This document shows, piece after piece, positions 46,997-61,330 of a stretch of DNA of 64,000 bases (the stretch's first letter is position 1; the number at the start of each line of letters is the position of its first letter). The stretch is taken from contig NW_020194693.1 of assembly GCF_002865645.1 (NCBI RefSeq), positions 744,001 to 808,000 of the forward strand, in the 5' to 3' direction. The translations under genes were made by a program, and so were the position numbers. The notes under the pieces are model-generated. The model had not been told where the DNA came from. It did no database searches and worked only from the letters and a program-made list of their open reading frames with translations. This DNA comes from Hyaloscypha bicolor E (lineage: Eukaryota > Ascomycota > Leotiomycetes > Helotiales > Hyaloscyphaceae).

Positions 46997-47477
46997 CACG
47001 CGCGTGCACTTCAAGTACACGCATACGCTTCGCACGTAAATGCGCTTCATATATAAATACCCTTTATATATAAATATGTCCCTTCCTTGTGTGTGGCTCA
47101 TTGGCAGCCGTTACTGCTATCCATCTCGTGTCTTCATAATGTACGAGCACCACTTGGTGCATTGAGCTCCCTAGCCAGAATGAGATAGAGAGAAAAAGAT
47201 AACATAACAGCAGCACACACCCGATTGTACCAATCCCTCTTCATTTATTCAATTCCTATCTGAATTCTCACTCAAGCTTTTCATTTCTTATTCTCACACT
47301 CCTTCCCCCTGTCCCAATATCGTCTCGATTCCATACTCACACATTCAAAAGAAACCCAACAAAACTAAGGCAAACAAAAGAGACCCTTTCTCCCCTTCCT
47401 CCAGTACGCCATTCCATTCATCTTCCCAAAACAAATTCCACTCCTCCACCCACTCCGTAGCATGCTCCCTTGCTCAC
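46997..47477. other. Repeat edge and 3' region of the TUP1 gene
   Basis: After the GCACGCGCGTGCAC text, sequence becomes ordinary and C/T-rich leading to the TUP1 stop codon at 47478. It probably contains the TUP1 3' untranslated region. No ORF. Confidence 0.35.
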
Positions 47478-49418
47478 TCACGGATAAGGTTTAAAACTCC
47501 AAATCCTAGCCCTCATATCCCCAGATCCCGTCGCAAAAGACCCACCACTCGGGCTAGGTGCCACCGAGATGACAGAGTTCTTATGCCCCTGCAACATAAG
47601 CTGCGTACTGCCCGTTCTTGGGTCCCAGAACTGCACGCCTCTATCCTTTGACCCTGAGAGGACCCAGTTTCCGTCAGGTGTGAGAGCAACTGAGAGAACG
47701 AAGTCCTTGTGGCCTTCAAACGTCTTGATGCAGCGGCCGCCTTTGGGGGCGTTGTTGGGATGTCCACCGCGAGGAGCGACGAGCTCCCACATCTTGATCG
47801 TCTTGTCGAGAGAGCCGGAGACGAGGTCCTTGCCGTTTGGTGCAAAAGCAACCGAGTAGACGGAGTCCTTGTGGCCGTCTGGACCTTCGAGACGCTCCAC
47901 GAGATAGCCAGTAGTGGCGTCCCAGACACGAACGCTCTTGTCGAGCGAGCCGGCAGCGACGTACTTGGTGTCGGGCGAGATGGCAACGGTGGTGACGCCA
48001 TCTTCGATGGAGAGGGTAAGAACATTTTGACCTGCCTCGATGTCCCAGAGGCGGACGGTGCGGTCGCCGGAACCGGAGGCGATGGTGCGGCCGTCGCGGG
48101 CGAAGTCAAGGGAGTAGATGTCTTGCTCGTGGCCGGCGAAGGTGTTGCGAATGCTTCGGGAGGCAATGTCCCACACCTGTATCGTTAGCTGTGCGCGTAG
48201 AAAGTGATGGTTTTGCTTACTCTAATCAACTTGTCTTCTGCGCCGGTGGCGAGATATCTGCCATCAGGACTGAAACAGACGCTTCGGATGTAAAGATCTC
48301 CAACGGCATCCACTGATTCATCTTGCAAGATGCAAATCTTCTGTCCGGTAACGACATCGAAGATCTGTGCTGATCTGTTACAGCCTGTAGCAACGTACTT
48401 TCCATCATGGCTGAATCTGACACAGCAAACAACACTCTCGTGCTGAAGAGTGTGGACGAGATCAACATCGAGCACACGAGGTACCTCTGGATTGAAGATC
48501 GCAAACCAATCTGACTCCACCTTCTTCTGATGTCCTGGAAGGCGCTCAAGGTCCAATTCCGCCAATGCATTACCAACTCGGAACTGTGGATGTTGGTTTG
48601 GAACAGGGTGTCCAACCTGCGGCGATGCTACTGCTCTTGGGTCGGGATATGGGATCGGCTGGTTCAGCTGAGGTGTGGCTGGTCCGCCAGGTCCACGGTT
48701 CAAAACACCCCTACTCTTGTTAGGACCAGGAGAGGATGAAGATTGAGGAGGTTGAGAGTACCCATTGGCTGGTCCGGGATAACCACCTTGTTGGAAGGGA
48801 GGTTGCTGCGGTGGAGGTCCTTGAAGACTTGGTTGGGGAGGAGGAGGAGGTTGAGGCATCTGATGTTGTGGGGGGCCATGCTGATCCGATTGAGGGGGAG
48901 GAGGCGCCAGGCCCGGCGCACCTGTCCCTGCCATTATTCCGCCGAATAAATTGCTTGGACCGAGGCCGATTGCCGGAGGAGCTTGTTGAGATGAGCCCGC
49001 ATTTTGAGGAGGACCGCCGATGCCTGCGGCGCGCTGAGGCTGGCCACCTCTCGCCTCAAGTTCGCGGTGGAGTCGTGAGATTTCTTCATCGTACCTGTGA
49101 AATGTCAATATTCTCTCTCCTAGGCCATCGAATTGAGGACTCCTACTTCTGCTTCAAGGCCAAATGTGTTTGTTCCATAGAGTACACCTTCTCCCTGACC
49201 ATTTGCATCTCGTTTATTTGTTGCGCCACTGGAAAGGTTAGCAAACTCCGTGCTTCAAGCTCCGGCCCAATGTTTCACTTACTTGAATGCTCATAGTCGG
49301 AACTTGCTCGAGCTTGATTCTCAAATTCTTGCCGGATGCCATCCAGCAACTCGCTCAGACGAGCATTTCCACCGCTCGGGGCAGGACCCAGCCCACGGTG
49401 TGGGTTGTACATTGCCAT
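47478..49418 (-). CDS. tupA: Tup1/RcoA-type WD40 transcriptional corepressor
   Basis: Four exons (49418-49283, 49228-49147, 49094-48221, 48176-47478) separated by introns of 54, 52 and 44 nt, all with GT/AG ends and matching phases, give 596 residues. The start used is ATG 49418 ([17 protein letters not shown]); ATG 49412 is in frame two codons later. Residues about 17-85 form the Tup_N tetramerisation helix ([16 protein letters not shown] ... [17 protein letters not shown]). Then comes a Pro/Gln/Gly-rich linker (about 90-230) and a C-terminal seven-bladed WD40 propeller ([50 protein letters not shown] end). Tup1 with Ssn6/Cyc8 represses many fungal genes as a nuclear complex. Length and architecture are typical and nothing looks damaged. 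Confidence 0.95.
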
Positions 49419-51430
49419 ATGTGGGCGCTGTTCTCGTGAAGCTGATCAACACGCTCACTCCAGCACGTCTGCAACTTTCGTTCGTGGAGTTTCTCGATGT
49501 ATTATCGATGGAGAAATAGGTGTGGCCGCTGCTGGTGATTGGGGAGCGCCTCGACTTGAGCACGCGGACGTGCGCCAAACAGGGCTGACGGCGATGAGAC
49601 TGGTGAGTGTTTGCAGCTGCAGACAATAGCTGTGGATCGCAGATAATCTCTTGGTGGTGATGAATTGAGAGGAGGTTGTTTGCAGATCGAGTGTGGAAGA
49701 TGGAGGATGGAAGATGGAGCAGGAGGAGGAAGGGGAGATGACAGGAAGGGGAGCACGGAAGATGTGGTGCGAAAAGCAAAGCGGCGATTTTGGCTTCATC
49801 AACTTTGCGGCACAACGACAGCTTGTTCCTTCCCCAACTCCCCTTACCCAGCGCTAGTCAGAGCGGAGCAGGCGTTGCCCAAGACGACAAGCGAGCAGGG
49901 AGCAGGGGGCGATCCACAGTGCACCCGCGGTTTCGAGCCGTGCGGCGATGCGGCGATACGGCCACACCGCGTGGACGAAGCAGATGCAAGGGTCCGCCTG
50001 CCGGTGCCGATGCCGATGTCGTGCGCACTCGAGCCACATCCCGCAGGCCGCGGGCCAGACGTATAGACAAAGCAGGGGCAGCTCTATCACGGGCACATCA
50101 GATAATCCCCGCCACTTTCCCTCCATCCCACCTGCAGTCTGCGCTAAGCCGGTTGGTACTAGGAGCGTTGTCTGATTCAGGACGGGCACCAACACAAGAG
50201 CTTGTGGTCTCTGGAGTTCTAACACCACTTAAACTAAATCACAATATGAATCTGTCCAGACTTCAAATTTTCCGGTGGAGTTGTAATATCTTGAATCTTG
50301 ACCTCGGTACACCCAATCTCCATCCCAAGACAGTGGCCTTCCAGGGCCCTCTTTCTTCGCCAGCCGCCCGAACCGCAGCCGATTCAAATAGAGCTGGCCC
50401 GAAGCTGGCCCGAAGCAGGCAACCACTGCCCATCCGACATGGGGTGCAGCACAGCACAGGCACAGGGTGTCAGGCGCTGTAACATGCAGCCTCTGGATCA
50501 ATCCCGCGGCGTCCGGGCGGGTGCGCTGTCTTGCGCAATCACTCAAGCGAGGGATGGGGGTGAGTGGTCACGGGGTGAAAAGGGGGGATCATGTATTGTT
50601 GATGAAGCATATATACCATCAAAAGAGAGGCCATGATGAGCTGCTCAACTCATACCAGGGTTTGTGGCCCAAGAAAGGCAAAGTGTTCGTTCATTCCACG
50701 TGACTACCCCAGATGCGGTCACATGACTATATGCTCTCCTCCAATCCAGCCAACACGGAAGAAACACCGAAAAACCTCGAATCGCAGCAATTATGCAACA
50801 TCTTTGACGATCGGCAAGATCTTGTCGTGCAGATGTTTCAGAGTGCTGACTACTGGTCCGCGCAACCCCCCCACCACGACATGAACCTATGGGACAATTT
50901 CACCCGACACCTTTCCACAGACTGCACGCTGAGGGGGGGTAGAAGGACAAACTGCGCCGTCGGCCGGTTCCATCAAACATTCAAATTGCTCGTGGAAGAC
51001 ATCGTACCTTTTTGCACATTCTTGGCACATCGTCCTCGTACCTTTGCTATGTCCTGATCTCGGTGGTCCGGATCAGAAGCCAACCGAACGCTAATAATCG
51101 GCCCACGATTCTGTTCATCTGCGGAGCTGGAGTGGCCACCGTAGCCCCCCTTTAAAACGGGGATTGATGCCTGTGATTCGTCAGCCATCACCTTTCGCAA
51201 CGCTAAGCAGCTTTTGTCAGGAACGTCGATCAACAAATTTCGCCAGTGTCTGAGCAAGAGGCAATTCAAATACCCAACGTCCGCCCAGCTTCACTTCTTG
51301 ACTCTCCTTCAACGACCTTGGACCCTCGGATTGAACCCATTGATTTGGAGTTTGTGTCTGCGAATCCCTTCGACTTCCGACGATCGGATCATCTCGAATA
51401 CACCCACCGACTGATACACCACTCGCCACC
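49419..51430. promoter_or_regulatory. Shared divergent intergenic region between TUP1 and ERG3
   Basis: 2.0 kb of G/C-rich, repeat-free sequence between two divergently transcribed genes, likely holding both promoters and long 5' leaders. Several overlapping ORFs on both strands (for example 49790-50482) lack introns, domains or consistent codon bias and are probably chance. No specific regulatory site is asserted. Confidence 0.5.
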
Positions 51431-52532
51431 ATGGACATCCTCCTCGAGCTCTGCGATACCTTCTTCTTCGACTACCTCTACTCCGCCGTTCTCCCCGCCC
51501 AACCCGCTCCCTACCTCCTGCAGAACGGCTTCGGAAATTCCACTATCGAGGCCCTGAAAGTCGCTTCATCATGGCAGCACACGCCCTCCAGCAAATACCT
51601 CTCCTGGACGCCGCGAGACGCAGCCTGGATGAGCCAGCTGCCACGAGATAACGCCTACCGCCAATTCTTCTCCCTCTTTCTCATCATGTGGTACGTTCCC
51701 CCAGATTCTCTCCCCTTGCGAACCTCCTCTGACAATCTCCAGGCTCCTCGGCGCGCTCCTCTACTTCATCGTCGCAACCCTCTCCTACATCTTCATCTTC
51801 GACAAAACCACCTTCAAACACCCTAAGTTCCTACAAAACCAAGTGCGCATGGAGATCTCGCAAGCCGTGAACAGCATGCCCTACATGTCCGCCTTAACCG
51901 CGCCCTTCTTTCTCGCCGAAGTCCGCGGCTACTCCAAACTCTACGACGCACCGTCCGAAGCACCATTCCCATGGTACAACTTGTTGCAGTTCCCGCTCTT
52001 CTTGCTATTTACGGACTGCTTCGTCTACTTCATCCACCGCAGCCTGCACCACCCATCCGTCTACAAAACGCTCCACAAGCCACACCACAAATGGATCATG
52101 CCCACACCTTACGCCGCCATCGCCTTCCACCCCGTCGACGGCTGGGCGCAGTCGATTCCCTACCACGTCTTCCCCTTCATCTTCCCGCTCCAAAAATTCG
52201 CTTACCTAGCCCTCTTCCTCTTCATCCAGGTCTGGACCGTCTTCATCCATGACGGCGAGTATGTCGCCAATTCTCCCATAATCAATGGTGCGGCGTGCCA
52301 CACGATGCATCATTTGTATTTTAATTATAATTATGGGCAATACACGACTCTGTGGGATCGACTTGGAGGAAGTTATAGGAAGCCGAATGAGGAGTTGTTT
52401 AGTCGGGAGAGTAAGATGGGAAAGAAGGAGTGGGAGAGGCAAGTCAAGGAGATGGAGGAGAAGGTTTTGGAGGTTGAAGGCGAGGATGATAGGAGTTATG
52501 CGCCGGTTAGGGAGGAGAGGAAGACGAAGTGA
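51431..52532 (+). CDS. erg3: C-5 sterol desaturase (Erg3 type)
   Basis: Two exons (51431-51690 and 51743-52532) with a 52 nt GTACGT...CAG intron splitting a Trp codon give 349 residues, usual for Erg3. Three histidine boxes of the membrane fatty-acid-hydroxylase/sterol-desaturase superfamily are present: HRSLHH (about 185-190), HKPHH (198-202) and HTMHH (273-277). HTMHH is followed by the family end motif FNYNYGQYTTLWDRLGGSYR. Hydrophobic segments flank the boxes, consistent with an ER membrane di-iron enzyme. It introduces the C-5(6) double bond of episterol in ergosterol synthesis. The charged C-terminus (KEWERQVKEMEEK) is typical. Fungi often have two or three erg3 paralogues; which one this is cannot be told. 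Confidence 0.93.
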
Positions 52533-55500
52533 GGCGAGTTTACGAGCATGTGAACATGTGGGGGAGTTTATGAGTGGAGAAGAGGTCACGAGAAGTTGAC
52601 GAGGAATGCGAGGAGCTTGCATAATGTCGTTGGAAGCCGTTGCAAAGCGGCGAGAGGCAAGCATGGGGGAGAGAGATTGTAAATACGTGGCAGTCGAACA
52701 TAGGTGTGCATATTGGCGTTTGGGCAGGGTTGGGCACATATAGTCCTTTTAATTCACCGCTCGTTTTGCCTTCAAGTCCAGTTCAAGTCTGACTGTGCGT
52801 GGCGTCTTTCCTCGGGTAGATGAGGAGAGCCTCGAGACCTCAGAAGCTCTGCAGTGGACAGTTGCTTCTCCACCCACTTCCATGGTGGGTCGGTGTCTGG
52901 GGCACCGCTTAACCTGCTGTGCTCCATGGTCCCCATCGCAAATTCAACGGTTCTTGTCGATGTCGAGATACCTCTGGATCCGAATGAGTCTTGCTTACGG
53001 AGTCAGCATACTGAAGTACAGCTCTGTTGTCGAATACCCTCTCACTGTCATTTCTCACATCTTCATCCGGTCTTTCTACATCTCAGCTCATGCCGTCCAG
53101 CAGTCCTGCAGTGATGTACCAGCTTCGTATTCATTAGCACAAGCGTGCCTTGAACACACCCCCCTTTTCGTCATACACATCCCTTTAGGAGAGAAACCTT
53201 GCCAACAAGTTATATTCTGCCTTCTCGGCGGTTTTTGCTTAAGTGTTTTGCAAAATAGGTAATGAAATGATTTTATACCTATAATATCTATGTAGAGAAC
53301 AATCCACTTCCAAGTTACTTTAGATACAAACAAAGCACTTTCATACCTCTGCGCATTTCATGAAGATAATTCAGTCCTCGCTTGTCTTCGCTTCAGCTAT
53401 ATCTCCCTCGTGTGCTTCATGTCTTTCTATTTCTGGTTTTGATAAATTATAGTAGCGAGGTGCATAGAGCTCTGCAACAAGACTATACAGTTCCCAGTTT
53501 CATTCTTTCTATATTCTTCTTATAAAGGTAATCTCTCAGCATCGCTCTCCAACGCCTTTCTTACCCCCCCGCTACACCTCCTGGACAAGGAGTCACGCTT
53601 TCAAAGGTAGAAGTGGAGCACGATATTTCAAGTGCGGACTCCTGCCGATATTCTTACTCACTCACTATGTCGAAGCAGAGTCGACAGCATTGAGATTGAG
53701 TGGACTTCACTTGCGCTTTTAGTATACCTACGTATTGCTTTCCTTCTTGTCAAGTATCTCGCATTGCTATTGTTCTTTTTATCTATTATTACGCTCAGCT
53801 GAGCTCAGACTGCATTTTCGCTATATATTTATTACCACCCGTCGTCTCACAATTAATAATGGCTATAACTTCAGTCGACTATTGATAACTCGGAGACTTG
53901 GGGGTCGCCATTAAGGAGGACAGTATTCAATTTAGTAGGATATGTTAGTTATTATATATAATATTCCTATTCAAACTAACAGAAGTGCTTCGAACCCATG
54001 TTTCTCTGACTCAAAAGGAGAGGAACACAGAGAGCAATTAGTTATATTTGATTTCGTTCCTAACTCGTACGTGCAGATTCATGATTTCTTAAGGTGGGCA
54101 ACGTGAGAGGGGGTCATATACCCCTGTATTGTATAATGCCTCCTCGGTTAAGCTGTGCATAGTATAATTGTAGCAGTCCCTCTATTCGCTGTTCGTTTGC
54201 TCTCACTTTTAGCTTCGAGCGAGTCGACTCCTTGTCCGATGAGTAGGGAGGACAAGGTATATATAAAGAGAGAATCTTCGCTCTCAAAGCTCTATAGCTT
54301 TCCAACCCTGCTGGAACTGCACCTAATGGACGTTTTCATGGGGGCGCTTTTCAGCTTCTCTTAATAGGCACGGCTGCTATATCTTGAAGCAATAACTTCC
54401 TCTCTGTTTCTCAAAGCCGTGTGTTTTATTTGCAGAGCTTAGCTGCAGCATTAGAAGTCTTAGCTAGGGATGTTGTTTTCAAGTGCTGTTCTCCTGTCAT
54501 TTCTTCTATCTTTATTCTTACCTCCCTCCTACTGAGCAGTCCCGCAGCGCATTATCTGTATATCCTTATCGGTATAAGTGTGCCTCGGAGCCTAACCCTT
54601 CCTCCCCTCAAACATGCTAGTAAACCAATTCTCAACTTGCTCCTCTTACAAACCGCTTTACTCAATCCCTAGTCTTTAACAAAGCCCGAATTTTCTAGTG
54701 AAGGTTTTATATACCCCGCGTCTCCTCCATTTAAACCCAACGCACAACAAAGTTCCGTTAAGCTATGCAGAAGCAGTATAATCTTTTTCTTTAGCCATTC
54801 ACCACTCTCTTGTCTTCACCTCCCACTGCTGCTCAGTGTGATATGATTTCTTCCTCAATCCTAATGCCGGAGATTTTCGAGGTGGGGCGAGGAATAAAAG
54901 GCGAGCATGCATCGATCTGGACTCATCACTATCCGTGGATCCGGAAGTATCTTTCGTTGGTGGGCCCATCGTTGGCTCGAGTATGTGCTCAGGCCTCGAT
55001 CGAAATGGAAAGACCACGGCGATCCACCTCCGCCTCTACCACTGTGAGCTTCTTAGGCAAGGAAAACACAACGCCGGTGAGTCTAGAGCTAGCTCTGAAC
55101 GGTGTTGTTGTCTACCTTCTTCTCACTGTCATGGCATTCCTCACCCCCTTCCATATGGTGTTTCTACACCACACCACCTAACCTTCCTTCCTAACTCCCC
55201 TTCCATGAATCAGCACCAGTGTATCTCGATACCCATGACTGCGTTGGATGATAAATAGAAATAACTTACCTTGCCAACCAATATGGCGATTGATGCCCTC
55301 AATGACCGTTTGCTTATGCACTTGCAATGTCCTTGCAGAGACTTTTATACAAGTCACCTCTACCAGGCAAAACCACTCCACTTCCACTTTCCCCTTTCCA
55401 CCTCTTGGGCTAAGCTAAGCATATTAATAGTGGTCCTTTTCAATCGTTACCGTTCTGCCTTCATTCCCACCCCAAACGTACTTGCTTGTCTCTACTAGTT

Positions 55501-55560
55501 TTGGATTTGGTTTCTTGCTAAGTGAGTTGAGAAAGAGAAGATATATAAATAGGGCTGAGA
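52533..55560. other. 3 kb intergenic region without a convincing gene
   Basis: Unique, moderate-GC sequence with several short unspliced ORFs (for example 52795-53262 and 54810-55181) that contain no domain I recognise and overlap equally long ORFs on the other strand. The first few hundred bases would hold the ERG3 3' end. A small unannotated gene or long non-coding RNA could exist here but nothing supports it. Confidence 0.4.
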
Positions 55561-58500
55561 AATAGAGTACAATTTATAAGACATATAAATAATCTCGAAT
55601 TAAAGCACTTATAGCAGAAGTTAATAGTGCTTTATTAATTAGCACCTAATTATATTCTTTTATTATTAGGGTAATATGCCCTTAATTAATATTTTATATT
55701 AGAATATATAATATAAAGTAGCCTTATTATTCTTTTTTTTTAAAGGAATTAAAATAAATCTAAAAAAGATAATTATTATTAAGAACTAAAAAGCTTTAAT
55801 AATAAATAAAAGAATATAAGGCTTTTTAAGTATTTATAACTTTAATTAATACTTTATTAATATATTAAAGAATTATTTATAAATATTTATAAGTAATATA
55901 AGTAAAATTTAAATAAAGTAAAATATATATTTATAAATAATATAAGTAATTATAAGTAATTATTATATAATAATAATAAATTAAGATATAATTAATAATA
56001 ATTAAATAATAAATATTATAATTATTATAATATATAATAGAAATAGAAATTAGACTAAAACTAGCTAGATATATAAAGTTAAAGTCGGGAAGCAAAGTCA
56101 AGGTCACGTGTCGCGATTTCGCTTAGCAATTACGTGGGCCCATATATAACTTGCAATTATTTAGATTTAAAGCTCTTTCGAGATTTTCTTCTTTTCTTTA
56201 GCTTTAAATTATTAAAATAGAAATAATTTAATTATGCCTTTTAGGCCCTAGATCTTATACTTATAATATAATTTAAAGCTTATTTATTTATTAATTTTAT
56301 AAAGAATTTAAATAATATTTACTTAATTAGTTTTTAATAAATATAAATATAATATATTATAGCTATTCTTATATTAATTAACTAATATTAGAATAAAAGA
56401 AAACCCTAGAATAATTAGATAAAAAAGCCCTAAACTGGCTAGGCAAGCAAATAAGCTAGTAATTTTATTATTAAATAAAGATTTATAAAAAAGCAAGTTT
56501 TAAAATAGTTAGATAAATTAAAAGAATCTATAATATAAGATATTACTAGTATATTACTAGAAAGTAAACTAATGCCTTTTATTAAGGTTTCTAAAAGAAA
56601 TCTAAGTATTTTATTAATACTTATAATAAAAGAAATACTTTCTTTTAAAAAGCTAAAAAAGAAAAGAAATTTGCCTTATTAAAAGCAAAGTTCTAAAAAT
56701 TACTTTGAAATTTAGAAGCTTTATATAAAGAAATTATTAAGCTAATTTTAAAAACTTGTAATATTTTTACTTATAGTAAGAATTATTATAATTAGCTAAA
56801 GAAATCAAATAAGCCTTATAAAAAAAAAGTTATTATTAAAAAGCTTATTATATAACCTATAAAAATAACTAATTTCCTTACTTTAGAAAATAAATACTTA
56901 ATTAAACTTTCTAATTCTTTTATTTTTAAAAATATAATTAAAAAATAATATTACTTCTAATAATTAGTTAATTTAAATTAAAAACAAACTTTATAATAAC
57001 TTTAATATTTACTAAATAAAGAACCTTAAAATTATTTATATTTCTGATTATATAAGTAATTATATTTTTATATTAATTTTCTTTTATTTAAACTAGAATA
57101 ATTAATATATATATAAGATTATTAAAGAACTATATATTTATTTAAAGAAGCTATATAGTAACCTAAATAAGAAATATAATACTCGGTAATTATTTAAGAA
57201 TCTAATAATAAAAAAGAAGTAAATTATTATAAATATAATATTTAGGGCTTAAAAAGCAAAATAAAAAATTTCTTATAAAAATAATTTAAAGTTAAGAAAG
57301 AGAAAACTAGAATATAAAAAGCTATAAAGAAATATATATATTTTATAATATACTAGTTTATAAGAGACTTAGCTTTCTAAATATTTCTAATATATTTCAA
57401 GTATATTTCTTTAATAAAGTAATTATATTATATATATTTAGAAAGTAATAAAATATAAGTAATTATTAATTAATTATATTAATTAATAAAACAAAAAGCT
57501 AAATTATAATATTATTTTCTTTTTTAAAATAAGCTTATTTCCGAGTTTTATAAAAGCTATTAATTTATTTAATTTTATACTATTTTCATTTTTAATTCTT
57601 AAATAAACTAGTATTTTATATATAAAAAACAAATATTTTTAATATATAATTTAAAAGAATTTATTATTATTTCTATATAATTTCAAATAAGTATTATTTT
57701 TTATATAATTTAGCTAATATTACAGATTTTATAAAAGTTCTAATATATTAATATTATTATTATAAAAGTATTATAAAACCAGAAAGCTATTATTTAATAT
57801 TAAATCTAAATATTATATTAAATTCTTATTTTAACTAATTTACTAGATTCTATATTTTAGCCTATTTCTTATTAGGTTAATTATAATAATTTATTTAATA
57901 CTATATTTTTATTTACTATTTTCTAATATTAATAAAGGCAGTTTCGAATTTATTTAATTTAATAAGAATTCTAAGAATTCTTTAATAACTTCTTTATATA
58001 AAAAATTAAATATATCTTTATAATTTCTAATAGCTTTAAAAGAAATAAATAGCTGTATTTTTCTAAAATCTCAAATAAATTATTTATTTAATTCTTTAGC
58101 TTTTGGCTTAAATAATTAGATTTCTAGTATTTTATAATAATTTATATTTTTTATTTCCGATTTCAAAATTAATTAAATAGTAGTATTTATTAACTTATAT
58201 TATATATTATTCTTATATTTATTTTATATAATCTTAAGCAAATTATTATAATATATATAATTAATTTATTAATATTTTAGCTTTATTTCTATTTGATTTC
58301 TTTTTAGATAAACTAGCTTTAATAAAAAGTTTTAGTTAAAAGAAATATAAGATTTATAGCTTTTTTTAGTTATAAATAAGAATTAGCTAATAGTTTTATA
58401 TTAAAAAAGGCTTATTAATAATTAATTATAGCTATTTATTTATTTTAATTATTTTAGTAATAAATAATATATAAATATAATTTTTAATTAAAGTATTAAT

Positions 58501-61330
58501 TAATAATCTCTATTTATTTATTTATTTAAAAGTAATTAGCTATTAAAAGCTTAATTTTAGTATTAATTCTTATATAAAATTTGCTTTGCTTTTTAAATAG
58601 CTTTTAAAATTTATAATAATATATTATTAAAAGTAACTAGAAACTAAAAGAAAATAAAATAGACTAGATTTCTTATTTTTTAATATATATAATTTCTTAT
58701 AAATATAATAATTACTATAATATTAATTAATATTTTCACTTATAAATAGCTAGTAATATTATTTCTCAAGTAATTAATAAAGCTTTATTTATAAGTATTT
58801 CTTTATTTAATTTAGACTAGTTTACTAATTTAATAATATTATTAATTCTAATATTTTAATAATTTTAATATTTATTTTTCAGTTTATATATTAGATTAAG
58901 AAATAATTATATATTTAATAAAGATAATTTTCTTATATAATTATGGGCTATATTAGATTCTATAATTATATAATATTATATTATAAATTAAAATGGGATT
59001 TTTAGAATTCTTTTTAAAAAGAATTTACTTAATACTAAAGCTAAAAAATACCAAGAATTATAAAATATTAATTATATTAATTATTAAATTAATTATTATA
59101 TTAAAAGCCATATATTAAATATTAAGAAAATAAATTAAAAAGCTTATTAAAAGGCTTCGAAAAATACTAAAGTATAAAATAAAGCTATATTTAAAAAAAG
59201 AGATTCAAATATAGAAGGCCTTAAAAATATATTATAATTTATTTAAACCCGAAATTACTAGCTTATAAATTATAATAGATATATTTAATATTTCTTATAT
59301 AACTTTATATAAAAGAAAATAAGAAATAAAGCCTTTTTCGAAAAATAAAAAATATAATATATAAAAAGAATTATTAAAAAGAATTTCTTATTTTAATATA
59401 ATATAATTACTCGAGCTATTATATAAATTCTAGAAGCTATAGGTTTAATTAATAGAAATAATAATTACTTTAGAAATAATTAGGCTTTTTATTATATAAA
59501 AAAATAAAAGAAGTTTAAAAAATATTATATTATATATATAAAGCCTATAGATTATTAATAGAAAAAGATATTTATTCTAGAACTAGTTTTAAAAATATTT
59601 ATATAGTTCTAGGCTATTTTAAATAAATATAAAATATAAATATTTAATATATATAATATTAATAAAAATTGGTTTTTATATTAGATATATTACTAGTTTA
59701 ATAATAATTATATATAAGAATATTTTAGAAATAAATACTTAATAATTATATTTAGTATTTTATATTTCGTATTTATTAATTAATAATTCTAGATTCATAT
59801 TAAGGATTTAGTTAAACGAGAATTAATTATAATAATAAAATATATTTTAGCTAAAGGTTTTATAATTAAAGGCTTTATTATTATATTTTATAAAATATTT
59901 AAAAAAAAAATTAATAATAACTTTTTTAATAATATAAAAATTACCTAAAACAAAATAAACTATATAAATAATAAGCTAGCTATTAGCTAGCTATAATACT
60001 TTTATTATTAAATTAAAAATATATAAAAAAGCAAATATTATCTTTTTATTTTTAATAGCTATAATAGTTATATTACTTATAAATTTAAATTTATTTATAA
60101 GTAATTAGATATAATATTCTTTTATTTATTAGTATATTTTATATATTTTTATTAATTACTAAATATAAGCTATTTTTTATAAACAAAATACTAATATAAA
60201 TACTTTATTAAAAATAGAATTTATATAAGGAAAAATAACTTTATAAAAACTATATTTCTTTAAATATTAATTTAAATTCATATAATAACTTTTATTAAAG
60301 GAAATATTTATTCTTTTAATTTTAAGCTAGTTCTTAGGGCTATAAAGCTTTATATAAAAAGAAACTAGGTAATTAAGAAATTAAAGAACAAGTTTATATC
60401 TTTAATAAAAACTATTTTAATAAAGCTATTTATATATCTATATTAAATAAGCCCTAAACTAGAATAAAATCTTCTAAATATTTAATATAAAAGAAATAGC
60501 CTAATACTTTTCCTGATTTTAAGCCTTTTTATTTTAATATTCTTTTAAATAATAATAAAATAAAGCTTTTTTATTTAATTAAGCTTAAAAGTAAAGTATT
60601 AATAATATTAATAACTTTATTTAATTCTTTTCTAAAACTAATATTACTAATTATAATAAAGAGAATTCTGGAATTAAAGGTTTTAATTTATAATAATATA
60701 CTAAAACCGCTTTTATATAAACTTTTTATAAAGTAAAAGAAATTTTTATATATATAAATTTTCTCGAAAAATATAAAAATATTATATTATTCCTCTTTTG
60801 AAAGCTTTTAAATAAGAAATTTAAAAAAGGGGCCCAAATTAAGGCTAATTTAAAAGCTATTACTAAATAATAATTATAAAATAAGAATAATCGAGATCTT
60901 TAGGCTAGTAATTCTCTTTTTATAAATAAAGAAAATTATAAATAATATATTTAATCTATTTATAAAAGCCGTATTATTTTCTTTATAAAAGGTTTATATA
61001 ATATTAAAGCTAGAAATAATAAGGAAGAAAAAGATGAATTTACTAGAATAAGAAAAGAGCTAGAGCTAGCTAAAAACTAATATAAAATAGTAATTAAAAA
61101 AGACTTAAAAGGCAAAAGATAATTAAATTAAAAAAAGAAGAAATAGACGGCTAAGGAGAAGGCAAAAAGAGATAAGAAGAAGAGAATAGAGAAGAAGGCT
61201 AAGGAAACTAGAAAATAAGAAGCTTTAATATAAGGAAAAAAGCTATAGGGCAAGAAGTATAAGATTAAAGCTATTAATATTCAGATAATGCAAGAAGATA
61301 TATAGACTTCTAATTTTAATAGTAATATAT
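55561..61330. repeat. Second RIP-degenerated AT-rich tract
   Basis: Abrupt change to AT-rich, stop-filled DNA. At 56085-56260 an island with CACGTGTCGCG and TACGTGGGCCC marks one end of an element also present, inverted, at 17160-17345. Near 57240-57430 the reverse complement of the block at about 6190-6370 occurs. Toward the right end (about 61080-61250) a Lys-rich frame (KEKAKRDKKKRIEKKAKE) survives, reminiscent of the basic tails of some fungal transposases. No intact gene. Confidence 0.65.

Noticed and set aside
47513..48188. Long overlapping ORFs antisense and out of frame within TUP1
   Set aside because: Shadow frames of a strongly biased coding exon; the WD40 frame is unambiguous.
49790..50482. 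230-codon ORF upstream of TUP1
   Set aside because: Lies in G/C-rich intergenic DNA, overlaps several equally long ORFs on both strands, shows no domain, intron logic or codon bias.
52795..53262. 155-codon ORF downstream of ERG3
   Set aside because: Cys/Ser/Leu-rich composition without recognisable motif, and other overlapping frames are nearly as long; not reported as a gene.
54799..55258. Overlapping ORFs at 54.8-55.3 kb on both strands
   Set aside because: None has a domain or splice support, and the three frames contradict each other.
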